Source: an uncultured Porphyromonadaceae bacterium (GTDB lineage: Bacteria; Bacteroidota; Bacteroidia; Bacteroidales; Muribaculaceae). Taken from it: a stretch of 41,277 nucleotides of DNA. A model generated the notes under the pieces. The model did not search any database, was not told the origin of the DNA, and was given only the letters and a program-made list of their open reading frames with translations. Positions 7,880 through 16,284 of this stretch are shown here, piece by piece (the stretch's first letter is position 1; each line of letters begins with the position of its first letter). A program made the position numbers and the translations under genes. The stretch lies in NCBI GenBank assembly GCA_902461565.1, contig CABPYL010000027.1, positions 1-41,277 of the forward strand. Direction: 5' to 3'.

Positions 7880-10195
7880 TCAAGACTGTTTGTCGTGCCT
7901 GTAACGGCGCACGCGCTCGTCATCTATTTCGCCTTTCCAGTCCAGACCGAAGCCGAAGCGGTAAATATTGCCGTCGGCGTCGCAATATGGCTCGATATCG
8001 TGTGGTTTGTCCTCGCAATGAGCCTCGACGGCCTCCATTGACGCCGGCATTTCGAACGGCAGCAGTCCGTTTGGTTCGGCATTGCCGAAAATAAGGTCAA
8101 GATAAGCCTGTGTCTGAACGTCGAAACCTGTCAGAATTGCATCGGCGAGCGGTTCCACTTCGCTCATTACGGTTGGGTTCGACATGGCAAGGACGACAAT
8201 AACAGGTTTGTCGCCCATCAGGCGCCGTGTCTCTGCCAACATATCAAGATGACATTCGTTCTGGGCCAGAGCCGTCTTGCCGCGATAACTGCGGTCGGCG
8301 GGAGTTTCGGTGCAATCGGTGGCGAGGCTGTGTTCTCGTGCCGTTGTCGCGGTGTAAGGGCGATATTGCAGTGTGATTGGAATATAACCGTTGCCTCCGG
8401 CGAGTTTGTCGCGGGCGTCATACCCCATGCCGTAGCTTTTCGGTGATTCTATGAACACAATGGCCGCATCGGCAGAGGCCGGGTCATCGACAGGCTCATA
8501 AAAATTAGTGGCGAGCGCTGCCGGAACCGGGTCGAAATCGTGCGGAGGAAGTATTGTACCCCAATAATTGCGGATTGCGGGGTCGTGGCGACGGGGCACG
8601 TAAACCTTTTTCTTTCCGTCGAGCGGCAGAGTGCCCGCATGATTCTTGAGCATGATTACAGAGCGCAACTGCTGACGATAACCAGCTTTCATCTTGTCCG
8701 GACTACCCAACCCTTTGGCGGCCGCCTCTATGTCGACATAAGGATTCTCGAAAAGTCCGGTGCGCAGAATGTTCAGCAACAGACGGCGTGCCGAGCGTTC
8801 CATGCGTTCACGCATAGCCGGTTCCCCTATGTCGAGGCACCCCATCGCATAGGCGTCGAGCACAGGCTGTTTCTCATTGTTTCCGCCGAACTGGTCTACG
8901 CCAGCCTGTAGGGCGCGGTAGTGGCGTTCGGCAACAGTCAGGGTTTCCACGCCCCACGGCTTGCCCGAGTGTGTGCCAGGGTCTATCTGGTCGGCGGTAA
9001 TGCACCAGTCGGTACATACGACGCCGTCGTATCCGGCTTCACCACGCAACATGTCCGTAATTAGCCGTTTGTTGAACGAGTTACCGACAGCTTCATCGGT
9101 CAGTCCGTACGAGATTGTATAATAAGGCATCACCGCCGAGGCCTTATTGGTACCTCCGTCGAGGCGGAAAGCTCCTTCCAGGAACGGACGCAGATGACTT
9201 TCCGCGCTATTTCCCGGATATACGGCGAATTTACCGTTGCCATAATGCGCGTCGCGACCGCCTTCGCCGCTACCGCCGCCGGGCCAGTGCTTCACCATAG
9301 CGTTCACGCTGCCCTTTCCCCAACCACTGTCAGGTGTGTCGTCGCTGCTCTGGAATGTTGAGGCGTATGCTCGCACAATGTCGGTTACAAGCGCCGGGTC
9401 GTTGCCGAAAGTGGCATTGAAACGATACCAGCGCGGGTCTGTGCCGAGGTCGGCTTGCGGGGACAGCGCCGTGGCGAGGCCCATAAGGCGGTATTCCTCG
9501 GAAGCGATGCGCCCGAATTCCTCCACAGTGGCGGGATCGAATGTAGAGGCGAGACCGAGCAGATTGCTCCATTGCGACAGCTGTCCGGCGCAACCTGGAG
9601 CAAATTCAGCATCGGCAAAAGCCGAATGACGAGGGTCAGAGGAATTGTTAGCGGGTATACCGAGGGGAGCACCTTCGACCAGCGCCTGCACGCGGTTGTT
9701 CCACCGGGCGGCATCAACACCGCTTTTCACTACCGAAACAAGCAGATGGCGTACGTTATCGTCGAGCAGGAAGTGCCGCTGGCTGTCTGAAAGCGCCCAT
9801 GCCGGTTGTCCGCTCTCAGAAAATTTCGCTCCGTTATATGTGTCGTTTTCCATCGGCACACGATTCTGAGGGCTATACAGCATCAGGCCGGCAATCTGTT
9901 CGATGGCCATTCGTGAAGCGAGGTCGGCGGCACGCTCTTCTGCGGGTAAACGCCAGTCGGCGTATGGCAGTAGTTCGTCTTTGCCGTTGAAACTTTTAAA
10001 CAACAGACCGTCGCGTTCTATAATTCGCACACCGCTGTCAGGGCTGAAGCCGAGTTCAGGGCCCGCGGGTTGTCGTACGCGCACCCAGTTGTCGTTGCAG
10101 ACAGCAGTACTGCCGTGAACGTTTTTCAATGCGGCAAGTTTTTGGGCCAATGCCGGTTCACACATGTCAATATCTTTATGGCTGTCGGTTTTCAT
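7880..10195 (-). CDS. Glycoside hydrolase family 3 protein
   Basis: A 771-residue GH3 enzyme with the usual (beta/alpha)8 barrel and second sandwich domain. The barrel contains PQADLGTDPRWYR (active-site Arg region), MVKHWPGGGSGEGGRDAHYG (substrate-binding KH motif) and YDGVVCTDWC, whose Asp is the expected nucleophile. The C-terminal half (MLKNHAGTLPL ... DAILTGFDVQ) is the GH3 C-terminal domain. The track's earlier ATG at 10234 would add 13 residues; I prefer 10195 (MKTDSHKDID) because it lies downstream of a good promoter with enough leader. No signal peptide is visible, unusual for a Bacteroidales polysaccharide-degrading GH3 and suggestive of cytoplasmic action on imported oligosaccharides. 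Specificity (glucoside, xyloside, other) cannot be told. Confidence 0.88.
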   Translation of the reverse strand: MKTDSHKDIDMCEPALAQKLAALKNVHGSTAVCNDNWVRVRQPAGPELGFSPDSGVRIIERDGLLFKSFNGKDELLPYADWRLPAEERAADLASRMAIEQIAGLMLYSPQNRVPMENDTYNGAKFSESGQPAWALSDSQRHFLLDDNVRHLLVSVVKSGVDAARWNNRVQALVEGAPLGIPANNSSDPRHSAFADAEFAPGCAGQLSQWSNLLGLASTFDPATVEEFGRIASEEYRLMGLATALSPQADLGTDPRWYRFNATFGNDPALVTDIVRAYASTFQSSDDTPDSGWGKGSVNAMVKHWPGGGSGEGGRDAHYGNGKFAVYPGNSAESHLRPFLEGAFRLDGGTNKASAVMPYYTISYGLTDEAVGNSFNKRLITDMLRGEAGYDGVVCTDWCITADQIDPGTHSGKPWGVETLTVAERHYRALQAGVDQFGGNNEKQPVLDAYAMGCLDIGEPAMRERMERSARRLLLNILRTGLFENPYVDIEAAAKGLGSPDKMKAGYRQQLRSVIMLKNHAGTLPLDGKKKVYVPRRHDPAIRNYWGTILPPHDFDPVPAALATNFYEPVDDPASADAAIVFIESPKSYGMGYDARDKLAGGNGYIPITLQYRPYTATTAREHSLATDCTETPADRSYRGKTALAQNECHLDMLAETRRLMGDKPVIVVLAMSNPTVMSEVEPLADAILTGFDVQTQAYLDLIFGNAEPNGLLPFEMPASMEAVEAHCEDKPHDIEPYCDADGNIYRFGFGLDWKGEIDDERVRRYRHDKQS

Positions 10196-10231
10196 GATTG
10201 CTGATTGGTGTACGGCTACGAAAGTGATGTG

Positions 10232-10263
10232 CAAAAATAGCTACAATTCGCTGTGCCTGCAAA
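10232..10263 (-). promoter_or_regulatory. Promoter of the GH3 gene
   Basis: On the minus strand TTTG (10263-10260) and TATTTTTG (10239-10232) are separated by exactly 20 bp, a near-ideal Bacteroidetes promoter. The predicted start of transcription is about 30 nt before the ATG at 10195. Confidence 0.65.
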
Positions 10264-10376
10264 TTATCCGTTGCAATAAATAGTGTTAAAAATGACATTT
10301 TGGCAGTTCGGCACGCTGGCACTTGTTTTGCCATAATTGTTTTACAAAGAGATGCAACTAATATAAACTCAAAGAT

Positions 10377-12407
10377 ATGCAACAAGGAACAATTGGTGTT
10401 ACCACCGAAAACATTTTTCCGGTTATAAAGAAATTTCTGTACAGCGACCACGAGATTTTCCTGCGCGAGCTTGTGAGCAACGCAGTGGACGCCACCCAGA
10501 AACTCCGCGCCCTCGCCAACTTCGGCGAATTCAAGGGCGAACTTGGCGAACTTAAGGTGAATGTGAAAGTCGACAAGGAAGCCGGCACTCTCACCGTAAG
10601 CGATTCAGGTATCGGCATGGACGCCGCCGATGTAGACAAATACATCAACCAGATTGCCTTCTCGGGCGCCGAGGACTTCCTGAACAAATACAAGGACACA
10701 GCTGCCAACATAATCGGCCACTTCGGTCTCGGCTTCTACTCTGCTTTCATGGTGGCTGAGAAGGTAGTGATAGAATCACTAAGCTACAAGGAAGGCGCCG
10801 AACCCGTACGCTGGGAATGCGACGGCTCGCCGGTATACAACATGGACAAAGGCTCGCGCACCGAACGCGGTACCGACATTATTCTGTACATCGACAAGGA
10901 CAGTGCCGAATTCCTCGAGCAGGAGCGCGTAGACATGCTGCTGCGCAAGTACTGCCGCTTCCTGCCCGTACCCGTTGTTTCCGGCAAGGAACGCGAATGG
11001 AAGGACGGCAAATGGAATGATACCGACCGCGATCTGATTGTTAACGACACCGAGCCTAAGTGGATGAAGAAGCCTGCCGAACTCACCGACAAGGACTATC
11101 AGGATTTCTACCAGGAACTGTATCCTGGCGCAGAGGAACCGCTGTTCTGGATTCATCTGAACGTTGACTATCCTTTCCACCTCACCGGCATTCTGTTCTT
11201 CCCCAAAATCAAGAACAATTTCGACATCAACCGCAACCGTATACAGCTGTACTGCAACCAGGTGTTCGTAACCGACTCGGTGGAGGGCGTGGTTCCCGAA
11301 TTCATGCAGTTGATGCAGGGCGTTATCGATTCGCCCGATATTCCTCTTAACGTTTCGCGCTCATATCTCCAGGCCGACACCGCTGTAAAAAAGATTTCGA
11401 GCTACATTACCAAGAAAGTGGCTTCGCGTCTTGACGAGATGTTCCGCGCCGACCGCGCCGAATTCGAGAAAAAGTGGGACGATATCCGTATCTTCATTGT
11501 GTACGGTATGCTCACCGACGAGAAGTTCTGCGAGGCAGCCATGAAATTCCTCCTGTTCAAAGACACCGAGGGCCGTTATTTCTCTGTTGACGAATACCGC
11601 AAGCTCGTGGAAACCGAGCAGACCGACTCCGAGGGCAAGGTTGTTTACCTGTACGCCACCGACGCCACAGCTCAGTACAACTACATCAAAGCAGCCAACG
11701 ACAAAGGCTATAACGTGCTTCTGCTCGACGGTCAGCTGGACAACCACTTTGTAAGCCTTCTGGAACAAAAACTGGAGAACACATCGCTTGTACGCGTGGA
11801 TTCCGACGTTGTGGAGAACCTTATCCGCAAGGATAACCGCAAAGTAGCCGACCTTACTCCTGCCGACCGCGCAATTCTTACCCGTATGTTCGAGAAAGAT
11901 ACCGTAAAGGTTGAGAAATGCAAGTTCCTGGTACAGTTCGAAGCTCTCGCCGCCACTGCCGATCCCGTTGTGCTTACCCAGAACGAATACATGCGCCGAA
12001 TGAAAGAAATGGCCGCCATGCAGCCCGGCATGAACTTCTACGGCGAACTGCCCGACAGCTACAACCTTGTTGTCAACACCGAGAACCCCATTGTCGTTGC
12101 CATGCGCGACAAGGCAGACACAGCCCTCAAAGACACCATACAACCGCTCCTCGACCAGATTGACAAAGGCAACGCCGATGCCGAAGAAGCCCGCAAGGCA
12201 GGCAGCGACGACGCCAACAAGGCCAAGGCCGAAGCAGCAGAGAAATGCGTTGCCGACGCCCGCTCAAAAATGAACGAGGCAATCGACAACTACGCCGAAA
12301 ACGAGCCCAAGGTAAGCCAGCTCGTAGACCTGGCCCTTCTTGCCAACGGCCTGCTCAAAGGCGAAGCTCTTTCAGCCTTTATCCACCGTTCGCTCACTCT
12401 CCTTTAA
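10377..12407 (+). CDS. htpG: Hsp90-family molecular chaperone HtpG
   Basis: The cytoplasmic ATP-dependent chaperone HtpG. The N-terminal GHKL ATPase domain shows ELVSNAVDA (residues 31-39, with the Mg-binding Asn), DSGIGM (76-81) and IGHFGLGFYSAFMV. The middle domain includes the Hsp90 signature NRIQLYCNQVFV and the catalytic-loop SRSYLQAD. The C-terminal dimerisation domain is present to residue 676 but has a low-complexity Ala/Lys/Glu stretch around 600-635. Length agrees with Bacteroidetes homologues. It is monocistronic, closed by a strong terminator. No CIRCE-like inverted repeat is visible upstream. Confidence 0.97.
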   Translation: MQQGTIGVTTENIFPVIKKFLYSDHEIFLRELVSNAVDATQKLRALANFGEFKGELGELKVNVKVDKEAGTLTVSDSGIGMDAADVDKYINQIAFSGAEDFLNKYKDTAANIIGHFGLGFYSAFMVAEKVVIESLSYKEGAEPVRWECDGSPVYNMDKGSRTERGTDIILYIDKDSAEFLEQERVDMLLRKYCRFLPVPVVSGKEREWKDGKWNDTDRDLIVNDTEPKWMKKPAELTDKDYQDFYQELYPGAEEPLFWIHLNVDYPFHLTGILFFPKIKNNFDINRNRIQLYCNQVFVTDSVEGVVPEFMQLMQGVIDSPDIPLNVSRSYLQADTAVKKISSYITKKVASRLDEMFRADRAEFEKKWDDIRIFIVYGMLTDEKFCEAAMKFLLFKDTEGRYFSVDEYRKLVETEQTDSEGKVVYLYATDATAQYNYIKAANDKGYNVLLLDGQLDNHFVSLLEQKLENTSLVRVDSDVVENLIRKDNRKVADLTPADRAILTRMFEKDTVKVEKCKFLVQFEALAATADPVVLTQNEYMRRMKEMAAMQPGMNFYGELPDSYNLVVNTENPIVVAMRDKADTALKDTIQPLLDQIDKGNADAEEARKAGSDDANKAKAEAAEKCVADARSKMNEAIDNYAENEPKVSQLVDLALLANGLLKGEALSAFIHRSLTLL

Positions 12408-12428
12408 ACAGAACGACAGACACAAGAA

Positions 12429-12470
12429 AACCGCCATCGGCAGCATTTACCGGTGGCGGTTATATTTTTT
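12429..12470 (+). terminator. Rho-independent terminator of htpG
   Basis: AACCGCCATCGG (12429-12440) pairs over 12 bp, with one G-T pair, with CCGGTGGCGGTT ending at 12461, and a T-rich run follows to 12470. It lies 21 bp past the htpG stop and directly before the convergent sigma factor gene. Confidence 0.85.
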
Positions 12471-12475
12471 AGGAA

Positions 12476-12973
12476 TCAGCGGGCACCGAGACGGGCATGG
12501 AGCTTACGGCAGGCACTGGAAACACGATTCCTGACGACGGCAAGCGAGAGAGCGAGATGATCGGCGATCTCCTGATACATGTACCCGGCCAGGTGCATGG
12601 AAAATGGTTCGCGCAGAGTGGAAGGTAACCGCTGAAGTACTACATTCACTTCGGCAACAGTGTAGCATCCTTCCGGAGTTTCGGTAAGACTGTCGCTCAG
12701 GCCAAGCGCAAATAGGTTGTCGGAAGTATCTACTATAGCGGTAACATGCTGATTGCGGCTGAAATCGTTTATAAATATATTTCGCATTATAGTGAATACC
12801 CAGCCCTTGAAATTTGTACTCTCGTCGTATTTTTCGGCATTGGCGAGCACTTTGAGGGTTGTATCCTGTAGCAGATCGTAAGCGTCTTCGCGGTTATTTG
12901 TGAGCATATAGGCGAAGTTAAGCATGTTGCCCTGGAGATTCATCAGGTTGGTCTGGATTTTAGTGCTTGCCAT
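12476..12973 (-). CDS. ECF-type RNA polymerase sigma factor
   Basis: A 165-residue sigma-70 family protein with regions 2 and 4 only. Region 2 is NMLNFAYMLTNNREDAYDLLQDTTLKVL with FKGWVFTIMRNIFINDFSRN. Region 4 is LPSTLREPFSMHLAGYMYQEIADHLALSLAVVRNRVSSACRKL, where the helix-turn-helix reads LSLAVVRNRV instead of the more usual PLGTVKSRI. The frame is open another 59 codons upstream, but those are AT-rich and non-conserved, so the ATG at 12973 is chosen. No anti-sigma factor gene flanks it. Bacteroidetes carry many such factors; targets cannot be predicted. Confidence 0.85.
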   Translation of the reverse strand: MASTKIQTNLMNLQGNMLNFAYMLTNNREDAYDLLQDTTLKVLANAEKYDESTNFKGWVFTIMRNIFINDFSRNQHVTAIVDTSDNLFALGLSDSLTETPEGCYTVAEVNVVLQRLPSTLREPFSMHLAGYMYQEIADHLALSLAVVRNRVSSACRKLHARLGAR

Positions 12974-13125
12974 AGTAATATGTGTTTGAATTAGTGTTGT
13001 GTTATGTTGTTTTGTTGTTTCTGTCTCGAAATTATAAATTTTTCGCGCGCATTGATAAACCTTTAACAAATTTCTTCTGAAAATTTTCCGAAGTTTTATA
13101 AAAATATCAGACAACCAGCTGAATA

Positions 13126-13290
13126 TCAGAAGAGTAATATTATAACACATTTGTTACAAAAGATGGATTTGTAACAGTTTTGTAATAATTTGACAATGGT
13201 GTCTCGAAACTCCACAGAATGGCCGGAGGCCATTGCAGCTGCTATATAAAATACCGTATTTGTATGTTCTGCAACATCGATAGCAGGCCA
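13126..13290 (-). pseudogene. In-frame continuation of tatD beyond its TGA
   Basis: Immediately after the TGA at 13291-13293 the same frame stays open for 54 codons to a TGA at 13126-13128. The translation (WPAIDVAEHTNTVF, then YIAAAMASGHSVEFRDTIVK, then LLQNCYKSIF) resembles the C-terminal helix pattern of TatD-family proteins: helix, AAA, short loop, S-E-F-R-x-x-I, then N-x-x-x-x-F. TatD-family members normally have a C-terminal segment like this after the ETD metal-site motif, so this is either the tail of a nonsense-mutated gene or is reached by readthrough. The stretch also forms most of the 317-bp space between tatD and the sigma factor gene; the remaining AT-rich part (12974-13125) holds nothing else I can name. 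Confidence 0.6.
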
Positions 13291-13830
13291 TCAGGCGGGC
13301 TCGTCGGTTTCGTGGAAGAAACGGATATGAGGGAGCAGCTCGGGCAATATGGAACCATAGGGGACACTAATGCCAAATCCGGCGGCGTCGAGCTGGCGTG
13401 CAAGTTCGGGCTTTCCGCGGAATCCATGTATCACCCACGGGACAGAAGGATTAAATAGCTTTTTAAGCTCCATAATTCGGCCGTAGCGGCGCACACAGTG
13501 TATAATCATGAATTTACCCGTCGCTTCGGCAATAGCAGCCTGACGCGCGAATATAGCCTCCTGCTGCGCTGGCGTACCACCACGCAATGCGTCGAGACCG
13601 CACTCGCCGATGGCAGCTACCCGAGGGTCGCGCGCCATGCTTTCCATATTCTGCCAATCGGTTTCGGAAGGAGGCTCGGCGGTGTCCCAGGGATGTATTC
13701 CCACGCTGTACCAAGCCTCGCCGGGTGCGGTAGTGATGGCTGTTGCAGGGGATATGGAGGTTAGCCGACGCGGGCCGGTAAGGGTGTGGATGTGGATGTC
13801 GTCGAAAAACTCGGGAGGGGGTGTCATCAT
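13291..13830 (-). CDS. TatD-family metal-dependent hydrolase, cut short by an in-frame TGA
   Basis: A TIM-barrel metallohydrolase of the TatD type (3'-5' exonuclease / deoxyribonuclease family). All metal-binding motifs are present: DIHIH (His13, His15), IGECGLD (Glu76), IIHCVR (His111), VIHGFRG (His135) and ETDEP (Asp176). The protein then stops after 179 residues, directly behind the last ligand, whereas relatives run a further 30-50 residues; coding sequence for such a tail continues in the same frame downstream (see next entry to the left). The start lies 3 bp after yidD. In related genomes tatD is commonly followed by tyrS; here a sigma factor gene follows. Truncation may destabilise the fold, so activity is uncertain. 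Confidence 0.8.
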   Translation of the reverse strand: MMTPPPEFFDDIHIHTLTGPRRLTSISPATAITTAPGEAWYSVGIHPWDTAEPPSETDWQNMESMARDPRVAAIGECGLDALRGGTPAQQEAIFARQAAIAEATGKFMIIHCVRRYGRIMELKKLFNPSVPWVIHGFRGKPELARQLDAAGFGISVPYGSILPELLPHIRFFHETDEPA

Positions 13831-13833
13831 GCG

Positions 13834-14076
13834 TCAGGGAACAGGGTCATAACCAGAGCCGCCCCAGGGATGACAGCGGAGAATCCGGCGTACGGCCAGC
13901 CACAGTCCTCTGAGGGGCCCGTGTTTGCGTATCGCTTCAAGAGCATACTGGCTGCAAGTGGGCGTAAAGCGGCAGCTTGGGGGCGTATACGGCGAAATGC
14001 ACGCTTTATAAAAGAGGATGGGAAGACAAAGCAGCCACACAACTGCTGCGCGAAGACTGTCAAGAAGGAATTTCAT
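13834..14076 (-). CDS. yidD: Membrane protein insertion efficiency factor YidD
   Basis: An 80-residue member of the YidD (haemolytic-domain) family, which supports YidC-dependent membrane protein insertion. It has an N-terminal amphipathic/hydrophobic segment, then the family core YKACISPYTPPSCRFTPTCSQYALEAI with three conserved cysteines, and the end GHHPWGGSGYDPVP-like sequence RCHPWGGSGYDPVP. The ATG at 14076 (MKFLLDSLRA) gives the typical length; an earlier ATG would add a proline-rich, non-conserved extension. It overlaps the end of rnpA by 17 bp, the usual arrangement. Confidence 0.93.
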   Translation of the reverse strand: MKFLLDSLRAAVVWLLCLPILFYKACISPYTPPSCRFTPTCSQYALEAIRKHGPLRGLWLAVRRILRCHPWGGSGYDPVP

Positions 14077-14476
14077 TGCCGGGAGAGGGGGAGTTGAAGT
14101 GTTCGGCAAGGGCGTCCATAATGCGTCGCACGGCGGGGTCGACCTTGTCGTATGGCAATGTTTCATTGGCTACGTACACGAAAGCGAGATCGATACGCAG
14201 GCCTTCGGCGATAGGATAATCCTGATGGCAAAGCCGATATGCCTCGCGTATGCGCCGCCGCATTAAAACGCGGTCTACGGCGTGGCGCAGACGCTTCTTC
14301 GGTACAGAAATAACAAATGCCACAGGAGCATCGGAACGACGGCGGTTATTGTTGCGCGCTACGGCCCGGAGCGGATAGCACAAGCGCGTAAACGATGCTC
14401 CGCCCGGGCCGAATAATTCTTCGATGGCCCTTGCGGAGCAGAGTTTTTCTTTTTTATCTAAACCGAGTTTCTTCAC
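14060..14476 (-). CDS. rnpA: Ribonuclease P protein component
   Basis: The small basic protein subunit of RNase P, which matures the 5' ends of tRNAs together with the rnpB RNA. The RNP signature is KRLRHAVDRVLMRRRIREAYR. Length is 138 residues, somewhat longer than E. coli RnpA as is common in Bacteroidetes. It sits between hemD (17-bp gap) and yidD (overlap). There is no rpmH upstream, consistent with the Bacteroidales order hemD-rnpA-yidD-tatD. Confidence 0.95.
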   Translation of the reverse strand: MKKLGLDKKEKLCSARAIEELFGPGGASFTRLCYPLRAVARNNNRRRSDAPVAFVISVPKKRLRHAVDRVLMRRRIREAYRLCHQDYPIAEGLRIDLAFVYVANETLPYDKVDPAVRRIMDALAEHFNSPSPGNEIPS

Positions 14477-14492
14477 AAGAAATCGGGTAATA

Positions 14493-15239
14493 TCATGCCT
14501 TGGCCTTGGCGAGATAGTGATCGATGGCGGCCGTGATGGAGGGGCATTCTGGGGTGGGAGCCTCGATATCGAGCCTCAGTCCGGCGTCGCGTATGCTCTT
14601 TGCCGTTGCAGGGCCAAGTGCGGCGAATACAATGTCGCCCTGTTTGAAGTCGGGGAAATTCTTCACTAACGATTCGATACCCTGCGGGCTGAAGAACACG
14701 AGCATATCGTAGTCGATAGTCTCGTCGGGCGTGAAATCGTTGCTGACAGTGCGGTACATCACGGCAGAGGTAACGTTGAGCTTATTTTCGGTGAGCAGAG
14801 CAGCCTCGGAACCGTTGTTGACGTCGCTTACCACGAGCAGGAACTTTTCGTTCTTGTGCTTCTGCATAGCGGGGATAAGGTCTACCAATTTACCTGTGGG
14901 AGAAGCAAAAATTTTGCGTTTGCGGTACACGATGTATTTCTGCAGATAGTTCGCAATAGTTTCGGAAGTGCAGAAATATTTCATTGTCGCAGGTATGGAT
15001 ACGCGCATCTCCTCGCAGAGACGGAAGAAATGATCTATAGCTCCGCGGGCGGTGAACACAACAGCGGTAAAATCGGCGATGTTCACTTTCTGCTGGCGGA
15101 AATCCTTGGCGGCGAGCCCCTCAACCTTTATGAAAGGGCGGAAAATAATTTCAACTCCATATTTCTCCGCCATGTCGAAATATGGGGATTTTTCGGATGT
15201 GGGTTTCGGTTGAGAAACGAGTATTTTCTTTATTGCCAC
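14493..15239 (-). CDS. hemD: Uroporphyrinogen-III synthase
   Basis: The 248-residue protein fits the HemD fold of two alpha/beta domains and would cyclise and invert ring D of hydroxymethylbilane. Features are an N-terminal ILVSQPKPT, then VVFTARGAIDHFF (about 60-72), MLVFFSPQGIESL (about 184-196) and AALGPATAKSIRDAG near the C-terminus, the last being the best conserved part. HemD sequences are poorly conserved, but the operon position before rnpA supports the call. Family members in Bacteroidales have the same length. No other haem gene lies in the window. Confidence 0.88.
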   Translation of the reverse strand: MAIKKILVSQPKPTSEKSPYFDMAEKYGVEIIFRPFIKVEGLAAKDFRQQKVNIADFTAVVFTARGAIDHFFRLCEEMRVSIPATMKYFCTSETIANYLQKYIVYRKRKIFASPTGKLVDLIPAMQKHKNEKFLLVVSDVNNGSEAALLTENKLNVTSAVMYRTVSNDFTPDETIDYDMLVFFSPQGIESLVKNFPDFKQGDIVFAALGPATAKSIRDAGLRLDIEAPTPECPSITAAIDHYLAKAKA

Positions 15240-15287
15240 AGCTTGCGTGTTAAAAACCCCGGAGGGGGGAAGTGGAATGACTGATAG

Positions 15288-16283
15288 TTATGCGGCGCCG
15301 GACAGTATTGCAGAAATCCTGTACAAGGCTGCCTGAGGGATTATTTCGAGTGTGCAAAGGTACAAAATAAAATAAAGCAAAGAGCCGAAATTTCGATAAA
15401 AAATTCTAAAACCTTTTAGAATAAATATCAAATGCATAAGCTCGTAGGCTGATATTGCGATAATTAATAAAATTTCGTGCCATACGGGAACACATACCAT
15501 CAGAATGGCCGGCAGAACCATTGCAAGGCCGGAATATGCCTGAGTGGCGTTGAAACCGGCAAGCCAGCGGCGGCTGTCATCGGGAGTAGCGAACGCATAT
15601 CCCACGAGCCAGTAGGCGCACATCTGGAAAACATAATAAGCACCCACAAGCAGCATGGACGCCGCGACGCCCGCAAAAGAAGGCGCCGACGGAATCGAGG
15701 GACAGTTGTACAGGACAACGCCGCCGAAAACTACGAAAATCAGCCCCAGGAGGACTGCGCTGGGCGTTGTCAGACTGCCGCTGTCGTCGAACAGATTGCT
15801 GCGGCGGCGGACATTCCACAACTCGGTACGGTAGGTACGCATGGCGCGCCCAACAGCCTTGGCGTTGAGGGCCGCCACAATGAGCACCCCGGCCATAATG
15901 GCGGTGAGCGGTGTGCTGTGCACATATCCGGACACTTGGGAGGCCGGCTCTATTCCCTCGCGTACACCGGAGGGAGTGGCAACCACCTTTATCGCACGTA
16001 ACTTGGCCGCAAAAGCCTCGGCGCGGAGGGAATCGGCCTTTTGCACAGGTATGAAATGCGGCACACGCCCCGGGACTGTGTCGGCAGCTATAGAATCGAC
16101 AATGACAGTTTTCAGATTTTCATAGGCCACGAAGCCCTGAGGGGCATCGTACGAGGCCTGGGGCGGCGCGGAAACAAATTCCACACTATCAGCTCCCCCG
16201 CTGTAAGATTGTGAAGCAACGGAATGGTATTCCCTCGTACGGCCGAAGTGAGCGGGCGCCTGAATGGTGAGTGTATCGGGCAT
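15288..16283 (-). CDS. DUF4271 membrane protein
   Basis: A 331-residue membrane protein of unknown function that in Bacteroidetes regularly precedes hemD. The first 120 residues are polar and proline/alanine-rich, followed by about six to seven hydrophobic helices beginning near TPLTAIMAGVLIVAAL. The ATG at 16283 (MPDTLTIQAP) is chosen because it begins 1 nt after the LOG-family stop and the upstream extension is arginine-rich and lies inside that gene. The strong linkage to haem synthesis hints at a role in haem or cytochrome biology, which remains inference. Confidence 0.75.
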   Translation of the reverse strand: MPDTLTIQAPAHFGRTREYHSVASQSYSGGADSVEFVSAPPQASYDAPQGFVAYENLKTVIVDSIAADTVPGRVPHFIPVQKADSLRAEAFAAKLRAIKVVATPSGVREGIEPASQVSGYVHSTPLTAIMAGVLIVAALNAKAVGRAMRTYRTELWNVRRRSNLFDDSGSLTTPSAVLLGLIFVVFGGVVLYNCPSIPSAPSFAGVAASMLLVGAYYVFQMCAYWLVGYAFATPDDSRRWLAGFNATQAYSGLAMVLPAILMVCVPVWHEILLIIAISAYELMHLIFILKGFRIFYRNFGSLLYFILYLCTLEIIPQAALYRISAILSGAA

Positions 16284-16284
16284 A

